Of a DNA stretch of 64,000 nt, positions 45,722-56,070 are shown piece after piece. Origin of the DNA: Paraimprobicoccus trichonymphae (lineage in GTDB: Bacteria > Bacillota > Clostridia > Oscillospirales > Acutalibacteraceae); assembly GCA_036322875.1 (NCBI GenBank), contig AP027925.1, positions 1 through 64,000 on the forward strand. The letters run 5' to 3'. Every line of letters starts with the position of its first letter. Position 1 is the first letter of the stretch. Both the position numbers and the translations under genes were made by a program. The notes under the pieces are model-generated. The model was not told where the DNA came from and did not search any database. It saw only the letters and a program-made list of their open reading frames with translations.

Positions 45722-47446
45722 TTATTCCCCGGTTTTTTGTGTAATTCTGAATATAACAAATTCGGCGGGCTTTACGGGTGCCACCCCAATTACACAAATT
45801 AATCTTCCGTTGTCTATGTCATCCTTAGTCATAGTATTTGGACCTATGTCTACAAAAAAACCTTCTCCTGGAGAGCCCCCAACCAATGCACCAGTTTTCC
45901 ATATACCTTCTAAAAACAATTCAATAGTTCTTCCCACTCTAGCCCATAAAGCGGCGTCGTTGGGCTCAAAAACAACCCAATTAGTATTTGCTTTAATAGA
46001 CTCTTCTAAAAATATAAACAGCCTTCTTACGTTTATATATTTCCATAAAGGCTTAGAACTAGCCGTTCTTGCACCCCAAACACGTATACCAGCTCCAGGG
46101 AATTTTCTTATTAAATTCACTCCCTTTGGATTTAATAATCCTTGTTCTGTAGAATTATAACCAACTGATAATCCAGTGCAATTTGAAACTATCTCATTAG
46201 CTGGAGCTTTGTGAACTCCTCTGGCACTATCGCACCTTGCATATATTCCAGCTACAGAACCTGAAGGCGGCATAAACATATCTGCTTTATCTAGCGGGTC
46301 ATAAGTTCGTATCCAAGGGTGATATAAAGCGCAATAATCACTATCAATCATTTCTTTATGTGCTAATATATCAGAAATTATTTTATTTTTCAGAGGCATA
46401 TCTAAAATTGCAAACCTGCTTCCTAAGTTTTCACAATGTTGAATTAAAGAAAGCTGAACATTTGGGCTAGTCACACCAGGAATTATCATTAAATTTACAT
46501 CTGAATTATCCAAAAAAGCTTGTATACCGGTTCTAGCACCTGGACCCTCATCTTTTCCGATAAAATCCCCATCTGTTAAATTTGCAGATGACCCATTATT
46601 TCCGCCTTTCAGAGATATACATATTTTATTACCTTCACCACCAAAAATTTGTCTTACTACTTCTATTGGTGCAGTAACTGATTTTTCTATTTTCACATTT
46701 ATATCAATAAATTCTGATCTAGATAATTTTTTTTCTAAAAAATTTGGAGAATCAGTATTGAAAGAAACATTTTCAAATTTTTCTACGTTTTCTCCATATG
46801 CTACCTCAATGTTTAGTTCACAAGTTTTTAAGAAAATTTTAGGGACTAAATTAGCATCAACAACTTCACCTTCAAAAGGTTTTTCGAAGTCAACAACGTT
46901 ATCTTTAGAAATTAAAGTAACCATGTTATACTGGAGATTTCCAGCATTATCCAAAACTACTACATCTCCTACAGTGAATCCTATACTACTTTTTAATTTA
47001 TATTTACCATTTTCTAAATTCTTTAAAATTGGGGTTTTAGTGTCACTAGTAGCTTCAAAATAAATATTTATATTATTTCCCCATTTTCCAGGATTTTTAG
47101 ATTTAATGTCTATAATTTCTTCTTTACCCTCTAGACAGACACCTTTAGAAACAGTGGCATCTGACGGTAAAACCCTTATAACATATGCTTTAGTTCCACC
47201 ATTTACAAAAAAGTTATTTACAGCATATGCTAAATATCTATAATCACCAAACTCATTTTTTTGTAAATATCCGCCAAATTTTCTAGTGAAATCAGCGAAA
47301 CTTATTACTAATTTGGGTGTACCTACAGATGTGCCTTTTTCAGCAACTCCTATGAACCCTGCAGTGCTAGTTCCTACACCTTGCATTGGCATAGGGCCGC
47401 TATCAAACTCTTCAACATATACGCCGGGGGCTAAATATTCTGCCAT
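45722..47446 (-). CDS. Contractile injection system / phage-tail sheath protein
   Basis: A complete 574 aa sheath. The N-terminus EYLAPGVYVEEFDSGPMPM followed by GVGTSTAGFIGVAEKG is typical of Afp/Pvc-like sheaths. The middle shows MPPSGSVAGIYARCDSARGV and HKAPANEIV. The C-terminal tail DNGRLICVIGVAPVKPAEFV ends FRITQKTGE. The sequence is well conserved and less eroded than its neighbours, so it is under selection. No baseplate, spike, AAA+ loader or terminator gene of such a system occurs beside it. The ATG has no adjacent Shine-Dalgarno; see the leader hairpin. Confidence 0.93.
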   Translation of the reverse strand: MAEYLAPGVYVEEFDSGPMPMQGVGTSTAGFIGVAEKGTSVGTPKLVISFADFTRKFGGYLQKNEFGDYRYLAYAVNNFFVNGGTKAYVIRVLPSDATVSKGVCLEGKEEIIDIKSKNPGKWGNNINIYFEATSDTKTPILKNLENGKYKLKSSIGFTVGDVVVLDNAGNLQYNMVTLISKDNVVDFEKPFEGEVVDANLVPKIFLKTCELNIEVAYGENVEKFENVSFNTDSPNFLEKKLSRSEFIDINVKIEKSVTAPIEVVRQIFGGEGNKICISLKGGNNGSSANLTDGDFIGKDEGPGARTGIQAFLDNSDVNLMIIPGVTSPNVQLSLIQHCENLGSRFAILDMPLKNKIISDILAHKEMIDSDYCALYHPWIRTYDPLDKADMFMPPSGSVAGIYARCDSARGVHKAPANEIVSNCTGLSVGYNSTEQGLLNPKGVNLIRKFPGAGIRVWGARTASSKPLWKYINVRRLFIFLEESIKANTNWVVFEPNDAALWARVGRTIELFLEGIWKTGALVGGSPGEGFFVDIGPNTMTKDDIDNGRLICVIGVAPVKPAEFVIFRITQKTGE

Positions 47447-47500
47447 GATTCTTAGATTCTAACTTAATATCTCAAGCCAGAATCTTACTCAACTCCTTTC
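47447..47500 (-). promoter_or_regulatory. Leader hairpin between Shine-Dalgarno and sheath start
   Basis: The minus strand carries GAAAGGAGTT (47491-47500), then AGATTCT (47479-47485), an 18-base loop with a nested CTT/AAG, AGAATCT (47454-47460), then seven bases and the ATG. Folding the arms would bring GGAG to about 14 bases from the ATG. The only good ribosome binding site of the sheath gene thus lies behind a hairpin. Confidence 0.5.
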
Positions 47501-47889
47501 ATTTTCATATTTTATATATTTTATACACTAATTAAAATATATAAGTCGAGTATAATAATAGTTTTATACAATTTAAAAAAATTATTATATAAAAAATAAA
47601 GAGTATTTTTTGTTTATATCTACTTAATTTGTAAAAAATTTAAATTTACAAATTTTAAAAATGAAATGAAAATATAAAATTATTCATTTTTTAGATAAAG
47701 ATTACAATTTTAAAAACTACGAATACATAGTATTTCAAAATACCTTGAAAGATGAAAATAAAAATATTTGTTGTAACAAAGTTATTATCGATGTTTTGAT
47801 TTACTAATTCCAAAAATATTTTAAAATTTTTTTGAATAGTGTAAATTTTTTCTACTACATTTTTATATGATTTAACACTATTTTGATAA

Positions 47890-48024
47890 TTATATAATTT
47901 TATTTGCGAATTGTGCACCTTCTCTAGAATTCAAAAATTTACGAATATGTTTGTTTCGGTCAAGCACAGTATTCATAACCACAGTAATCGCTTGATCATT
48001 TATTGGGAAACCTGGATATAACAT
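47890..48024 (-). CDS. Short ORF or gene fragment
   Basis: A 44-codon frame from ATG 48024 (LYPGFPINDQAITVVMNTVL then DRNKHIRKFLNSRE). The amino-acid mix is normal for a real protein, unlike the random AT-rich frames around it. No Shine-Dalgarno; probably the remains of a longer gene. No family named. The rest of 47501-48072 is empty. Confidence 0.3.
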   Translation of the reverse strand: MLYPGFPINDQAITVVMNTVLDRNKHIRKFLNSREGAQFANKII

Positions 48025-48072
48025 AGCTCTAAATTATTAATTAGAATTTAATTTTAAGACACTTAAATTTCA

Positions 48073-48923
48073 TCATTTATTAACCCAATTTTTAGGTATG
48101 GCTATATTCCTATTTTTAAAGTCACACTCTATTTTTTTTAATTCAGAGATTAAAAGAAATTTTAAATTTCCAAATTCTCCTTCATTATATTTACTTTTAT
48201 AATCTTCAAAAACTTTTTCTATATCACACCGAATTTTTTCATATCTATCAATTAAGTCGTTATAGTAAGTTGATACCACATTGTATGCATAATTACCTTT
48301 ATTTTCACGCCACCTATTATTAGCAAATATTCCCCCCATTAATAAGCAGCCCCCATTTGGCACGTTGAAAAATGCTGTTTACCGTACTATCATTTTGATG
48401 TATATAAATGCCGTTTTAGAAACTATATATTGGTCGAGGCTATCTACTAGCTTAGAATATTTTTCAAATGTTTGTACTTCAAATTCAGCACATTTATATT
48501 TTTTCATGAGATCATCTTTTGCTTTAGTTATCAAATCCAAAAATACTTTTTTAAATTTTACCCTTCTAACAGTCAAGTCATAAAAAAATTTTTTATTTGG
48601 TTTCTCTTCATACCTGTTTAATTTTTCCGAAATTTTATCTAAAATTTCAATAATTTTGTTTTTATTTTTGTTAAATTCGTTTGGAGGGCATGTTTTATAG
48701 TTACAATGTTTTAAGTTACATATATAATGTGCAATTTCTGGGTCTTTTTCAGTAGAAAAAAAACGTTCTTTTTTAATTCATTATATATTCTTCTAAAACT
48801 ATTAAATGGACCACTTTCATTACTTAAATTTTTGAATTGGTTTAAACATTTGTTTATGCTGTGGTCTTCTAATAAATCCAAATTTTCTAAACCATTTATA
48901 TTTTAGATAGTCACTTTACTCAT
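48073..48923 (-). pseudogene. Unknown protein, inactivated
   Basis: From ATG 48923 (SKVTI) a gene of about 280 codons can be followed: stop after six codons, LDLLEDHSINKCLNQFKNLS, FNSFRRIYNELKK, a frameshift near 48763 in an A-run, DPEIAHYICNLKHCNYKTCP, KKVFLDLITKAKDDLMKKYK, a TAA near 48381, NVPNGGCLLMGGIFANNRW and a helical end at 48073. No family recognised. The mostly helical, Cys-containing, unsignalled sequence lies just upstream of the sheath-tube operon on the same strand. Confidence 0.6.
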
Positions 48924-49820
48924 ATAAAATCACTTTCAGATAAAATTATTTACAATTTTAACTGCATTATATTTTTAAATTTTTATCAATAATTAACATA
49001 ATTTTAAATTTAATATTAATTTATTCTAAATTTCACTTGACTTATTTATTTAAATTCAACAATATGATATTATAAATTGTTTATAAAAAATAATAAAAAA
49101 CGTTAATAATACAAACATTTTTTACAAAAAACACAATTTTTAAAAGGTCCCATAAAAATTTGTACGCTAACAACATTCGTACTAAAAAAATAAGATTGTC
49201 CAAATTTAATAAAATCAACATGAAAAGCAGATTTTTTGGTGTGAAAACAGTTTGGTTTGTATAAGAGCTACCTGCAAAAGTTAATTTAAAGGCATATAAA
49301 TAACAAAAAACACTTCTTTTAATACTACAAAAGTGGAATATACTTAGAAATATAAGAATTTATGCCATTTAAAGTAAATATATGCTTTTCATATTCTTTC
49401 TGTTTAACACAACATCAAATTTAAATTTGATTTTTTAGTCACAATAGTTTATCTAAATCAACTATTTTTTTAGTTACTTTGCTTTTTTCAATTTCTATTT
49501 TTGAATTTTATGCATATAATTTTTTATTAAATTTTATGACCTTTTTTAAATTTCGAATTAAATTAAAATTTGTTTTTTGTTTTATCATATTCAATCACTT
49601 CAAAATTTTAAAATTACTTGACACTGAGAATATTTTAATATACATTAAGTTTGTTCCTAAGAAACTACGATTTATTAAAATTTTGCTAAATCGAATTTTA
49701 AAAATGTAAATTTTTGTATTTTTGATAAGAGTTGGATTTTTAGTTTGTAGTCTTAGAACAAATTTAAACCTTATAGGATGTGATTAGCATGCATAAAAAA
49801 AATTCGGAGACGAAACTGAA
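48924..49820. other. 0.9 kb spacer
   Basis: No gene can be supported. A 76-codon frame at 49479-49709 consists of Phe, Ile, Leu and Lys as random AT-rich DNA would. The last 60 bases precede the 49821 gene without a clear promoter. Confidence 0.45.
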
Positions 49821-50327
49821 ATGTCAGAATTTATCGCAAGCAAACCTAATAATCTCCTTGATAAAGAGTTTTATCGTGAACTTGATTTTCGTTTGTGTGA
49901 ACTCGACAATCGTAGAATATCTAGAGAAAAAATAAAAAATGGTGATCCCAACCGTCTTATGGATATTTATGAGTGTCTTATTACCAATAAAAAGCGTGGC
50001 AAGGATTTTGTTAAGTTTCCGTTTGAAATTGAAGTAAACAACGAGGCTTACGTTTTTTACTACGAAACAACTGAAACTTTAAAAAAAATCATAAAACACA
50101 ATGAAATAACAGTAATAAAAGATCTTTGCGTAATAAATGGTATTGGTCTTAAAGCTGGAGAAAGTTTCACAATCATTTATGAATTAGAGTTTCCAACAGG
50201 GGGAATAAGCTTTTCGAAAACGTATTCAGGAAATAACGTTGAAATATTAACTGGGAAAAATAGCAAACCAAACATTTATTGGCACAGATCTCTCGGAAGC
50301 AATGAATTTGTTGAGTGTAAGATATGA
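49821..50327 (+). CDS. Hypothetical protein, less AT-biased than neighbours
   Basis: A 168 aa soluble protein starting at ATG 49821 (GGAGACG about 12 bases upstream). The N-terminus is helical (LLDKEFYRELDFRLCELDNR, then RISREK), followed by a beta-rich domain (FPFEIEVNNEAYVFYYETTE, FTIIYELEFPTGGISFSKTY, IYWHRSLGSNEFVECKI). No family recognised. The codons use more G and C at third positions than flanking genes, hinting at more recent acquisition. No partner gene is adjacent; downstream to 50573 nothing is readable. Confidence 0.6.
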   Translation: MSEFIASKPNNLLDKEFYRELDFRLCELDNRRISREKIKNGDPNRLMDIYECLITNKKRGKDFVKFPFEIEVNNEAYVFYYETTETLKKIIKHNEITVIKDLCVINGIGLKAGESFTIIYELEFPTGGISFSKTYSGNNVEILTGKNSKPNIYWHRSLGSNEFVECKI

Positions 50328-50573
50328 GATTATATTCATGCACACCATCATCTTGAAATTGGCAGCCACATGACATAATCAGAATGAAAGTATTTGCGTG
50401 GAAAAAGCTGTATCTCATAACGAAATATCAAAGAAAATTCTTTTATGTTTGAAACAAAGCAGAAAGCATAGAACCAAGAATATGCGCCAAGCAAAGTGCC
50501 AAGCGAAGAATTGGTTTTAAAATTTCAAATGAACACAATAACTTTATTGTTAAAATTTTAACTAAAATTAATA

Positions 50574-50950
50574 TTAAAAACCATAAAATGAAATACCGCG
50601 ATGAATATGAGAATACTCTTTGCCTTGACTTTTTACGTAATTTTCAATCTGTTTTTCGTTTCTACGCTTTCCAACCGTACTAACGAAATGTTCTGCGCTC
50701 CACAAATTGCCGCCCCACAGTTTTTCCAGACATAGTTTAAAAATTTGCTTTGCCGTTATACTATTTATTACTTTTACTATGTGTGAGGGCGACAACATTG
50801 GCGCTGATTGTATCAGAAAATGTACATGATCACTATCTGTTCCTATTTCAAGTAAATTTATCTCATACCGCTTGAATATTTCTTCACAAGCACATCGTAG
50901 TGATACAATAATACAGAAACGTTATGATTTTTATGGACATATGTGCTCAT
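50574..50950 (-). pseudogene. IS200/IS605 TnpA (Y1 transposase), frameshifted
   Basis: From ATG 50950 the frame reads STYVHKNHNVSVLLYHYDVL, then shifts, then EIGTDSDHVHFLIQSAPMLS with the HUH motif (HVH), then LEKLWGGNLWSAEHFVSTVG and the region of the catalytic tyrosine. This is a standard TnpA of about 125-140 residues with at least two frame breaks. Not active. Confidence 0.8.
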
Positions 50951-51768
50951 AATTTTATATTCCCTCCCGTCGGAATGTTCTTGTATTATGTACCATTTTT
51001 TAAAATCGATACAGAGCATTGGGGAGTTTTGCTCGATGAGATTAAATAGGAATTTCATACATATTTAAAAAAGTCGGAAATTTATATTTTTGCATAAAAT
51101 TTTAGATTTTTTTTAGAATATTTGACTATAATGCACAAAATTCACTAAATTTATTTTATATTGATAAAATATACTTAAATTTGTTAAATTAATTGGTATA
51201 TTTTATAAAGCGAAATGCTAGTTTTAATATGGAAAAAATTAATAATTGAAGATATTCGCAAGTATCAGTGAGCAAAGTCCCCTTTTAGGTATGCCTTTGT
51301 CTGTTTCGTAAAATTTACCTTCTCCCTCCAGGCATTTAAAAATATTTTTATATACCGCAGAAAATCTTTGTCTTCTATTTCATGTTTCAGAAATTTTATC
51401 ATCCAGTCTTAATTAACATTGTCAAAGAACCCATTTATATCAGCACTTAAGACCCATTTAGTTTTGTTAATTAACTTGTCATCTAAATATTTTATCACTT
51501 CTTCATACATTAATAAAAAATAGCCGTTGTTTCGTAATTTCCAAATACCCAAGAGATATTCCTAAACCTCAGGGTATATCTTTAGAATGTTTCACGTGAA
51601 GTTATTCTTTATTATTGGTATTAATTATCTAGGAAAGTGTTTTTTTGATAGAACTACATTTTAATATAATTTACAAAAGTTCAGAATTAATAATTTGAAA
51701 AATAGAAACTATATTATATAAAACGAAATATTAATTTTTCTGAAATTATAGATCAATCCAAACAAATA
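50951..51768. other. Decayed spacer with reverse-transcriptase debris
   Basis: The frame 50858-51058 is an extension of the TnpA remnant, not a gene. The middle holds intron-RT debris (listed separately). The last 150 bases after the clp stop are AT-rich with no clear terminator. Confidence 0.5.
51255..51510 (-). pseudogene. Group II intron reverse transcriptase fragment
   Basis: The minus strand reads DKLINKTKWVLSADINGFFD, MIKFLKHEIEDKDFLRYIK, NAW and TKAYLKGDF. This is the same segment as in the RT at 61434-61652 (DKLMGKTKWVVDADIKGLFD), carrying the first catalytic Asp of the RT domain. Only the central part remains, with stops and shifts. Confidence 0.75.
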
Positions 51769-54066
51769 TTAATCAATATCTATTTTTAGTTTTGAATTTT
51801 TGCAAGTTAATGATATATTTTTTATATTGAATCCACCAATTTTTACAATTTCTGAAGCGATAAAGTCTTCTACTTCTCGTCTTGTTAAATTTCTTAAATC
51901 TCTGGCACCGTTTTTATTGTCTTTTATCGCTTTTTCCGCCAAAAATTTTGTTGATTTGCTATCATATTCTAAGTTTATATTTCTTTCTTCAAGAATTTTT
52001 TTATATTCTTGTAGAATTAATTCAGCAATTTTTACAAAGTCTTTTTCCGTTAGTTTATTAAACACAACTATTTCATCTACACGACTTATAAATTCAGGTC
52101 TTAAAAATTCAGATATAGCTTTTAGAGCCTTTTCTTTTGTGAGTTCATTTTGATTTTTCCCAAATCCAACTAAATCTTTATTATTACTTCCAGCATTTGA
52201 AGTCATTATTATTATAGTATTTTCAAAATTTACAGTTCTTCCGTGAGAATCTGTAATTTTTCCTTCATCTAAGACTTGTAGTAAAATATTCATAACATCT
52301 GGGTGTGCTTTTTCTATCTCATCAAATAAAACCACGGAATATGGCTTTTGCCTTACTTTTTCTGTAATTTGTCCCGACTCGTCATAACCTACATAGCCGG
52401 GAGGTGTTCCTATTATTCTCGAAACAGAATGCTTTTCCATAAATTCAGACATATCAACTTTTATTAAAGTATCAGGATTATCAAACAATTCTGCTGATAA
52501 TATTTTAACTAGTTCTGTTTTCCCGACACCAGTATAGCCTATAAATATAAAAGATGCTGGACACCTTCTTGGATTGATTTGAACTCTATTTCTCTTTATA
52601 GCAGTAACTATCTTTTTTATAACTTTGTCTTGACCGATAATTTTCGATTTTAAATTGTCTTCTAAATTTTCTAATTTTTTAAACTCATTTTCTTGAATTC
52701 TAGTAGCGGGGATACCAGTCCAAATTTCTATAACTTCTGAAACATCTTGTTCTGTTACATAATTATTAAGAACTGATTTTTTTAAATTGCTATATTTTTT
52801 TCCTAATTTGTTTAAATTATATTTTATTTCTGTCAAATATCTAAAATCTACATCTTTTTTTTCTTCTGGTGTAACCAGATTTTCTTGTTCGGATTTTAAT
52901 TTTTCAATTTCTGAAGATAATCTGTCATATTCTTCTAATTTTTTATTTTTAAGGGCTGTATGAGCACAAGATTCGTCTAATAAATCTATAGCTTTGTCTG
53001 GTAAAAATCTCTCTGTTATATATCTTTCGGATAAAACTACTATTCTGTTCACAATATCATCAGAAACAAGTACTCTGTGATAATTTTCATAATAATTTTT
53101 TATACCTTTTAAAATATCTTTAGTTTTTTCTACATTTGGTTCCAAAACTTTGACTTGTTGAAATCTTCTTTCAAAAGCTGAATCTTTTTCTATATATTTT
53201 CTATACTCATTGAAAGTAGTAGCACCTATTACTTGAATTTTTCCTCTTGATAAAGCAGGTTTTAAAATATTAGCTGCGTTCATAGAGCCTTCGGAATCTC
53301 CTGCACCTACTAGACTGTGAATTTCATCTATAAATAAAATTATATTTCCATCTTTTTTTATTTCTTCTATTAGATTTTTTATTCTATTTTCAAATTGACC
53401 TCTAAATTGAGTTCCAGCTACTAAAGAAGTTAAATCCAGCAAATAAATTTCTTTATTTTTTAATTTAAAAGGCACTTGATTATTAACTATTCTTAAAGCC
53501 AAAGCCTCTGCAATAGCTGTTTTGCCAACGCCTGGTTCACCTACTAGACAAGGATTATTTTTTGTTCTTCTTGATAAAATTTGAATTATTCTTTCAATTT
53601 CAAATTCTCTGCCGACTACTAAATCTATTTCTTTATTTAAAGCATTTTTATTTAAATTTACACAGTATACATCTAAAAATTTTCTTTTTATTTTTTTAAA
53701 ATTGTTGTTTATTTCCTTTTTATTATTTTCATAACTTTTACTTTTATTATTAGTAGTAGTTTCATCTTCGGCAGAACTTGAACCTAAAGAAGATCTTAAT
53801 TCTGAAAAAAGATTTTTTACAAATGGAAAAGTAATCGCTCCACCATGTGATTCTACCTCTTCAGAACCGTTTTCTATCATTTCTTCTAGCTGTTCTTGTA
53901 TAGAATTAAAATCTTCTTCTAATCCCATAGTTTTTAATATCTGATCTACAGGTTTAATGCCCAATTCTTGTGCACAAGTTAAACAATAACCTTGAGTTTT
54001 AGACATGTTCTTATCAGTAGAAACAAAAATTACAGCAGGTTTCTTTTTACATTTATGGCACAGCAT
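51769..54066 (-). CDS. Zinc-finger Clp ATPase (ClpE/ClpC-type)
   Basis: A 765 aa two-domain AAA+ unfoldase. The N-terminus has a four-Cys zinc finger (C3, C6, C28, C31) as in ClpE and McsA-like proteins, in place of a Clp N-domain. First AAA+: GEPGVGKTA (176-184) and IILFIDEIHSL; a UVR-like coiled middle; second AAA+: GYTGVGKTE, VVLFDEIEKAH, and GARDLRNLTRREVE. It feeds unfolded proteins to ClpP; the tail lacks a readily visible ClpP loop that I can place. AAGGGGG precedes the ATG. It lies 11 bases behind pgsA on the same strand. Confidence 0.92.
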   Translation of the reverse strand: MLCHKCKKKPAVIFVSTDKNMSKTQGYCLTCAQELGIKPVDQILKTMGLEEDFNSIQEQLEEMIENGSEEVESHGGAITFPFVKNLFSELRSSLGSSSAEDETTTNNKSKSYENNKKEINNNFKKIKRKFLDVYCVNLNKNALNKEIDLVVGREFEIERIIQILSRRTKNNPCLVGEPGVGKTAIAEALALRIVNNQVPFKLKNKEIYLLDLTSLVAGTQFRGQFENRIKNLIEEIKKDGNIILFIDEIHSLVGAGDSEGSMNAANILKPALSRGKIQVIGATTFNEYRKYIEKDSAFERRFQQVKVLEPNVEKTKDILKGIKNYYENYHRVLVSDDIVNRIVVLSERYITERFLPDKAIDLLDESCAHTALKNKKLEEYDRLSSEIEKLKSEQENLVTPEEKKDVDFRYLTEIKYNLNKLGKKYSNLKKSVLNNYVTEQDVSEVIEIWTGIPATRIQENEFKKLENLEDNLKSKIIGQDKVIKKIVTAIKRNRVQINPRRCPASFIFIGYTGVGKTELVKILSAELFDNPDTLIKVDMSEFMEKHSVSRIIGTPPGYVGYDESGQITEKVRQKPYSVVLFDEIEKAHPDVMNILLQVLDEGKITDSHGRTVNFENTIIIMTSNAGSNNKDLVGFGKNQNELTKEKALKAISEFLRPEFISRVDEIVVFNKLTEKDFVKIAELILQEYKKILEERNINLEYDSKSTKFLAEKAIKDNKNGARDLRNLTRREVEDFIASEIVKIGGFNIKNISLTCKNSKLKIDID

Positions 54067-54077
54067 AATATTCCCCC

Positions 54078-54650
54078 TTACTGATTATCATGACTTTTTA
54101 TCCTATCATAAATTAATAAAAAATTTTTTGAATATTTATAAAAAGCATACATCATAAATATAACCGTAACAGACATAAGAATTATATTTAAATTTGGACT
54201 TTCTGTTTTAAATAATACTTTTAAAGCTATTATTAAAATCACAGAAAAATAGAAACTGGCAGTGGATAATTTCCCATACCATTTGGATTTTGGTGGAAAT
54301 ATATTTTTTTTTAATAAAAAAACACTTGCCAATATCATTATTACTTCTTTTAAGACTAGCAATATAACAAAAAATTTGATTTCACATATTTTAGATCCTA
54401 TACATAATATAACTACAATTAGATTAAGTTTGTCAGCTACAGGGTCCAATATTTTACCCAATTTAGTAGTAGAATTAAGTTTTCGGGCTATAAAACCGTC
54501 TAACAAATCACTTATTCCAGAAATCAAAAAAATTACACCAGCTTTTACATAATTATTCTGTGATAAAAATATTATGAACGGTAAAAGCAAAATAATTCTA
54601 ACTAAAGAAATTAAATTTGGTAAATTTAAAATTTCTTTTTTAAATGACAA
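54078..54650 (-). CDS. pgsA: CDP-diacylglycerol-glycerol-3-phosphate 3-phosphatidyltransferase
   Basis: A 190 aa integral membrane enzyme making phosphatidylglycerol phosphate. The CDP-alcohol phosphotransferase motif is complete in SDLLDGFIARKLNSTTKLGK followed by ILDPVADK. About five hydrophobic segments. I prefer TTG 54650 (SFKKEILNLPNLISLVRI), because GGAGAAGGAG precedes it; an ATG at 54665 gives five more residues. The start overlaps the end of the cvpA-like gene by eleven bases. Order cvpA-pgsA-clp suggests one operon. Confidence 0.92.
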   Translation of the reverse strand: MSFKKEILNLPNLISLVRIILLLPFIIFLSQNNYVKAGVIFLISGISDLLDGFIARKLNSTTKLGKILDPVADKLNLIVVILCIGSKICEIKFFVILLVLKEVIMILASVFLLKKNIFPPKSKWYGKLSTASFYFSVILIIALKVLFKTESPNLNIILMSVTVIFMMYAFYKYSKNFLLIYDRIKSHDNQ

Positions 54651-55329
54651 TTTCTCCTTCTCCATAGATTGATTCTGTTTTATGGTAAATTCTCCTAAAT
54701 ATAACACTTGAATTTATATTTTTTTCAGAAAATATATCTGAATTATTATTAATAATAGGTAATAAAAATCTAGTTAAAACTACTAAGAAAAAGATAATAA
54801 AATATGCTTTTACAAACCCAAATCCCGCACCTAAAATTCCGTCAACATAATATAAAAATGAAATTCTACAACTTCTAGATATGCTGTTCATTATTATACT
54901 CGATATTATCATAAATATCCAGAATAAAATAATTGTTAATATTCCTCTTATAAGATTTTTAACAGTCGGTTCAAATAATTTATTTATTTCATTAGAAATG
55001 TCAATATTTTTTTTACCTAAAATTTTTTCCAAATTATTAATTAAACTACTATTATTTTCTATAAATTCAATTGCAAACTCAGGCAGAATATCGATTATAT
55101 TCTTAGTAGAAATATTCTTATCAGCAACAGAAATACTTACATTATTTTCTATTTTATCTTTTACTAAATTATCATAAATCACATTAGATGAAGAACTTGC
55201 AACGTATACAGACAAAAAAAATGAAATTGTAGTTCCTATTAGAGATAAAAGAGACTTTACAATTCCACTTTTAAATCCGAAAAATATAAAAATTAAAAAT
55301 ATAAATATAGTTATTGCATCTAATAAAAT
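54640..55329 (-). CDS. CvpA family membrane protein, AUU start
   Basis: About 229 aa with four membrane segments. The first, FIFLIFIFFGFKSGIVKSLL followed by SLIGTTISFFLSVYVA, is the CvpA signature, but it lies upstream of the first canonical start (TTG 55215). The open frame begins after TAA 55336-55338 with ATT GAT ATT. The second ATT (55329) is nine bases from AGAGG (55339-55343), so AUU initiation is inferred; the first ATT (55335) would be only three bases away. A large external loop lies at residues about 45-115. The function in Firmicutes is unclear. Confidence 0.75.
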   Translation of the reverse strand: MLLDAITIFIFLIFIFFGFKSGIVKSLLSLIGTTISFFLSVYVASSSSNVIYDNLVKDKIENNVSISVADKNISTKNIIDILPEFAIEFIENNSSLINNLEKILGKKNIDISNEINKLFEPTVKNLIRGILTIILFWIFMIISSIIMNSISRSCRISFLYYVDGILGAGFGFVKAYFIIFFLVVLTRFLLPIINNNSDIFSEKNINSSVIFRRIYHKTESIYGEGEIVI

Positions 55330-55335
55330 ATCAAT

Positions 55336-56070
55336 TTACCTCTTAAAAAATAACATCAAAAAACTTCTTTATTTAATATTATTATACATTTTTCACTTTT
55401 TATATTCCAAAATTTAGATAATAACTATAATTTTTGACCCGCTGTTTTGCGCAGATTCTTGATTTAACGTCCGTCACAGACCGACCCAACCATCCAAGTG
55501 TGAAGTTTCGTAAGTTTCACGGTATTTATTTAAATATTAACACTTTGATATTTTCGAATTAACATTTTTTTATGTTTTGGGGCGATTCACTCGGATAAAC
55601 TAAAATTTAGCGGCCTTTGCCTTTTATTCCATAAATTAAATGATAAAACAATTCTATAATATTTTAGCAAAGATGTAAAAATTAATCAAGCGTGTATTAA
55701 TTTATTTTTTAATAATGTAGATGGTACTTTTGATTTAGCTAAAAAACTTGATTTAAAACACCTAAATAGTGGTGCAATTTTTATAACAAAGAAATAACAA
55801 AAAACAATATATATTTATATTAAATCAAAATTAGATCAATGATAGTATAACAAACGTAGGGATAGAAATCTTTTTGAAACGATGTGCTTCTGGTATCGCC
55901 AAAATTTTTCAAGGACATGAGAAAATTATATGAGAAAACCAAGAAAAATCTGCCTTGAGAGGTAACAAAAGAGTAATAAAAACTATAATTTATAATTTAA
56001 TGGCGCAACGAATATAAAAAAACTCGTTGCTAATATAATTTAGTTTTAATGCAATATAGGACACATAGGA
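55336..56070. other. Decayed spacer
   Basis: Contains the dispersed repeat at 55470-55625 and a plus-strand fragment at 55670-55797 (KINQACINLFFNNVDGTFDL, AKKLDLKHLNSGAIFITKK) from an unknown protein. No intact gene. Confidence 0.5.
55470..55625 (-). repeat. Dispersed composite repeat (copy 3)
   Basis: The minus strand reads CCGCTAAATTTTAG, GAATCGCCCC, then ATACCGTGAAACTTACG, in the same order as copy 1 at 3916-4075. A partial copy (GACTAAACTAAAGTTTAGCG) is at about 58590-58632. Nucleotide identity is partial. Confidence 0.6.

Noticed and set aside
45810..46160. Long plus-strand ORFs opposite the sheath gene
   Set aside because: They are antisense shadows of the conserved sheath protein.
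49479..49709. 76-codon ORF
   Set aside because: Composition is that of random AT-rich DNA, with no ribosome binding site or family.
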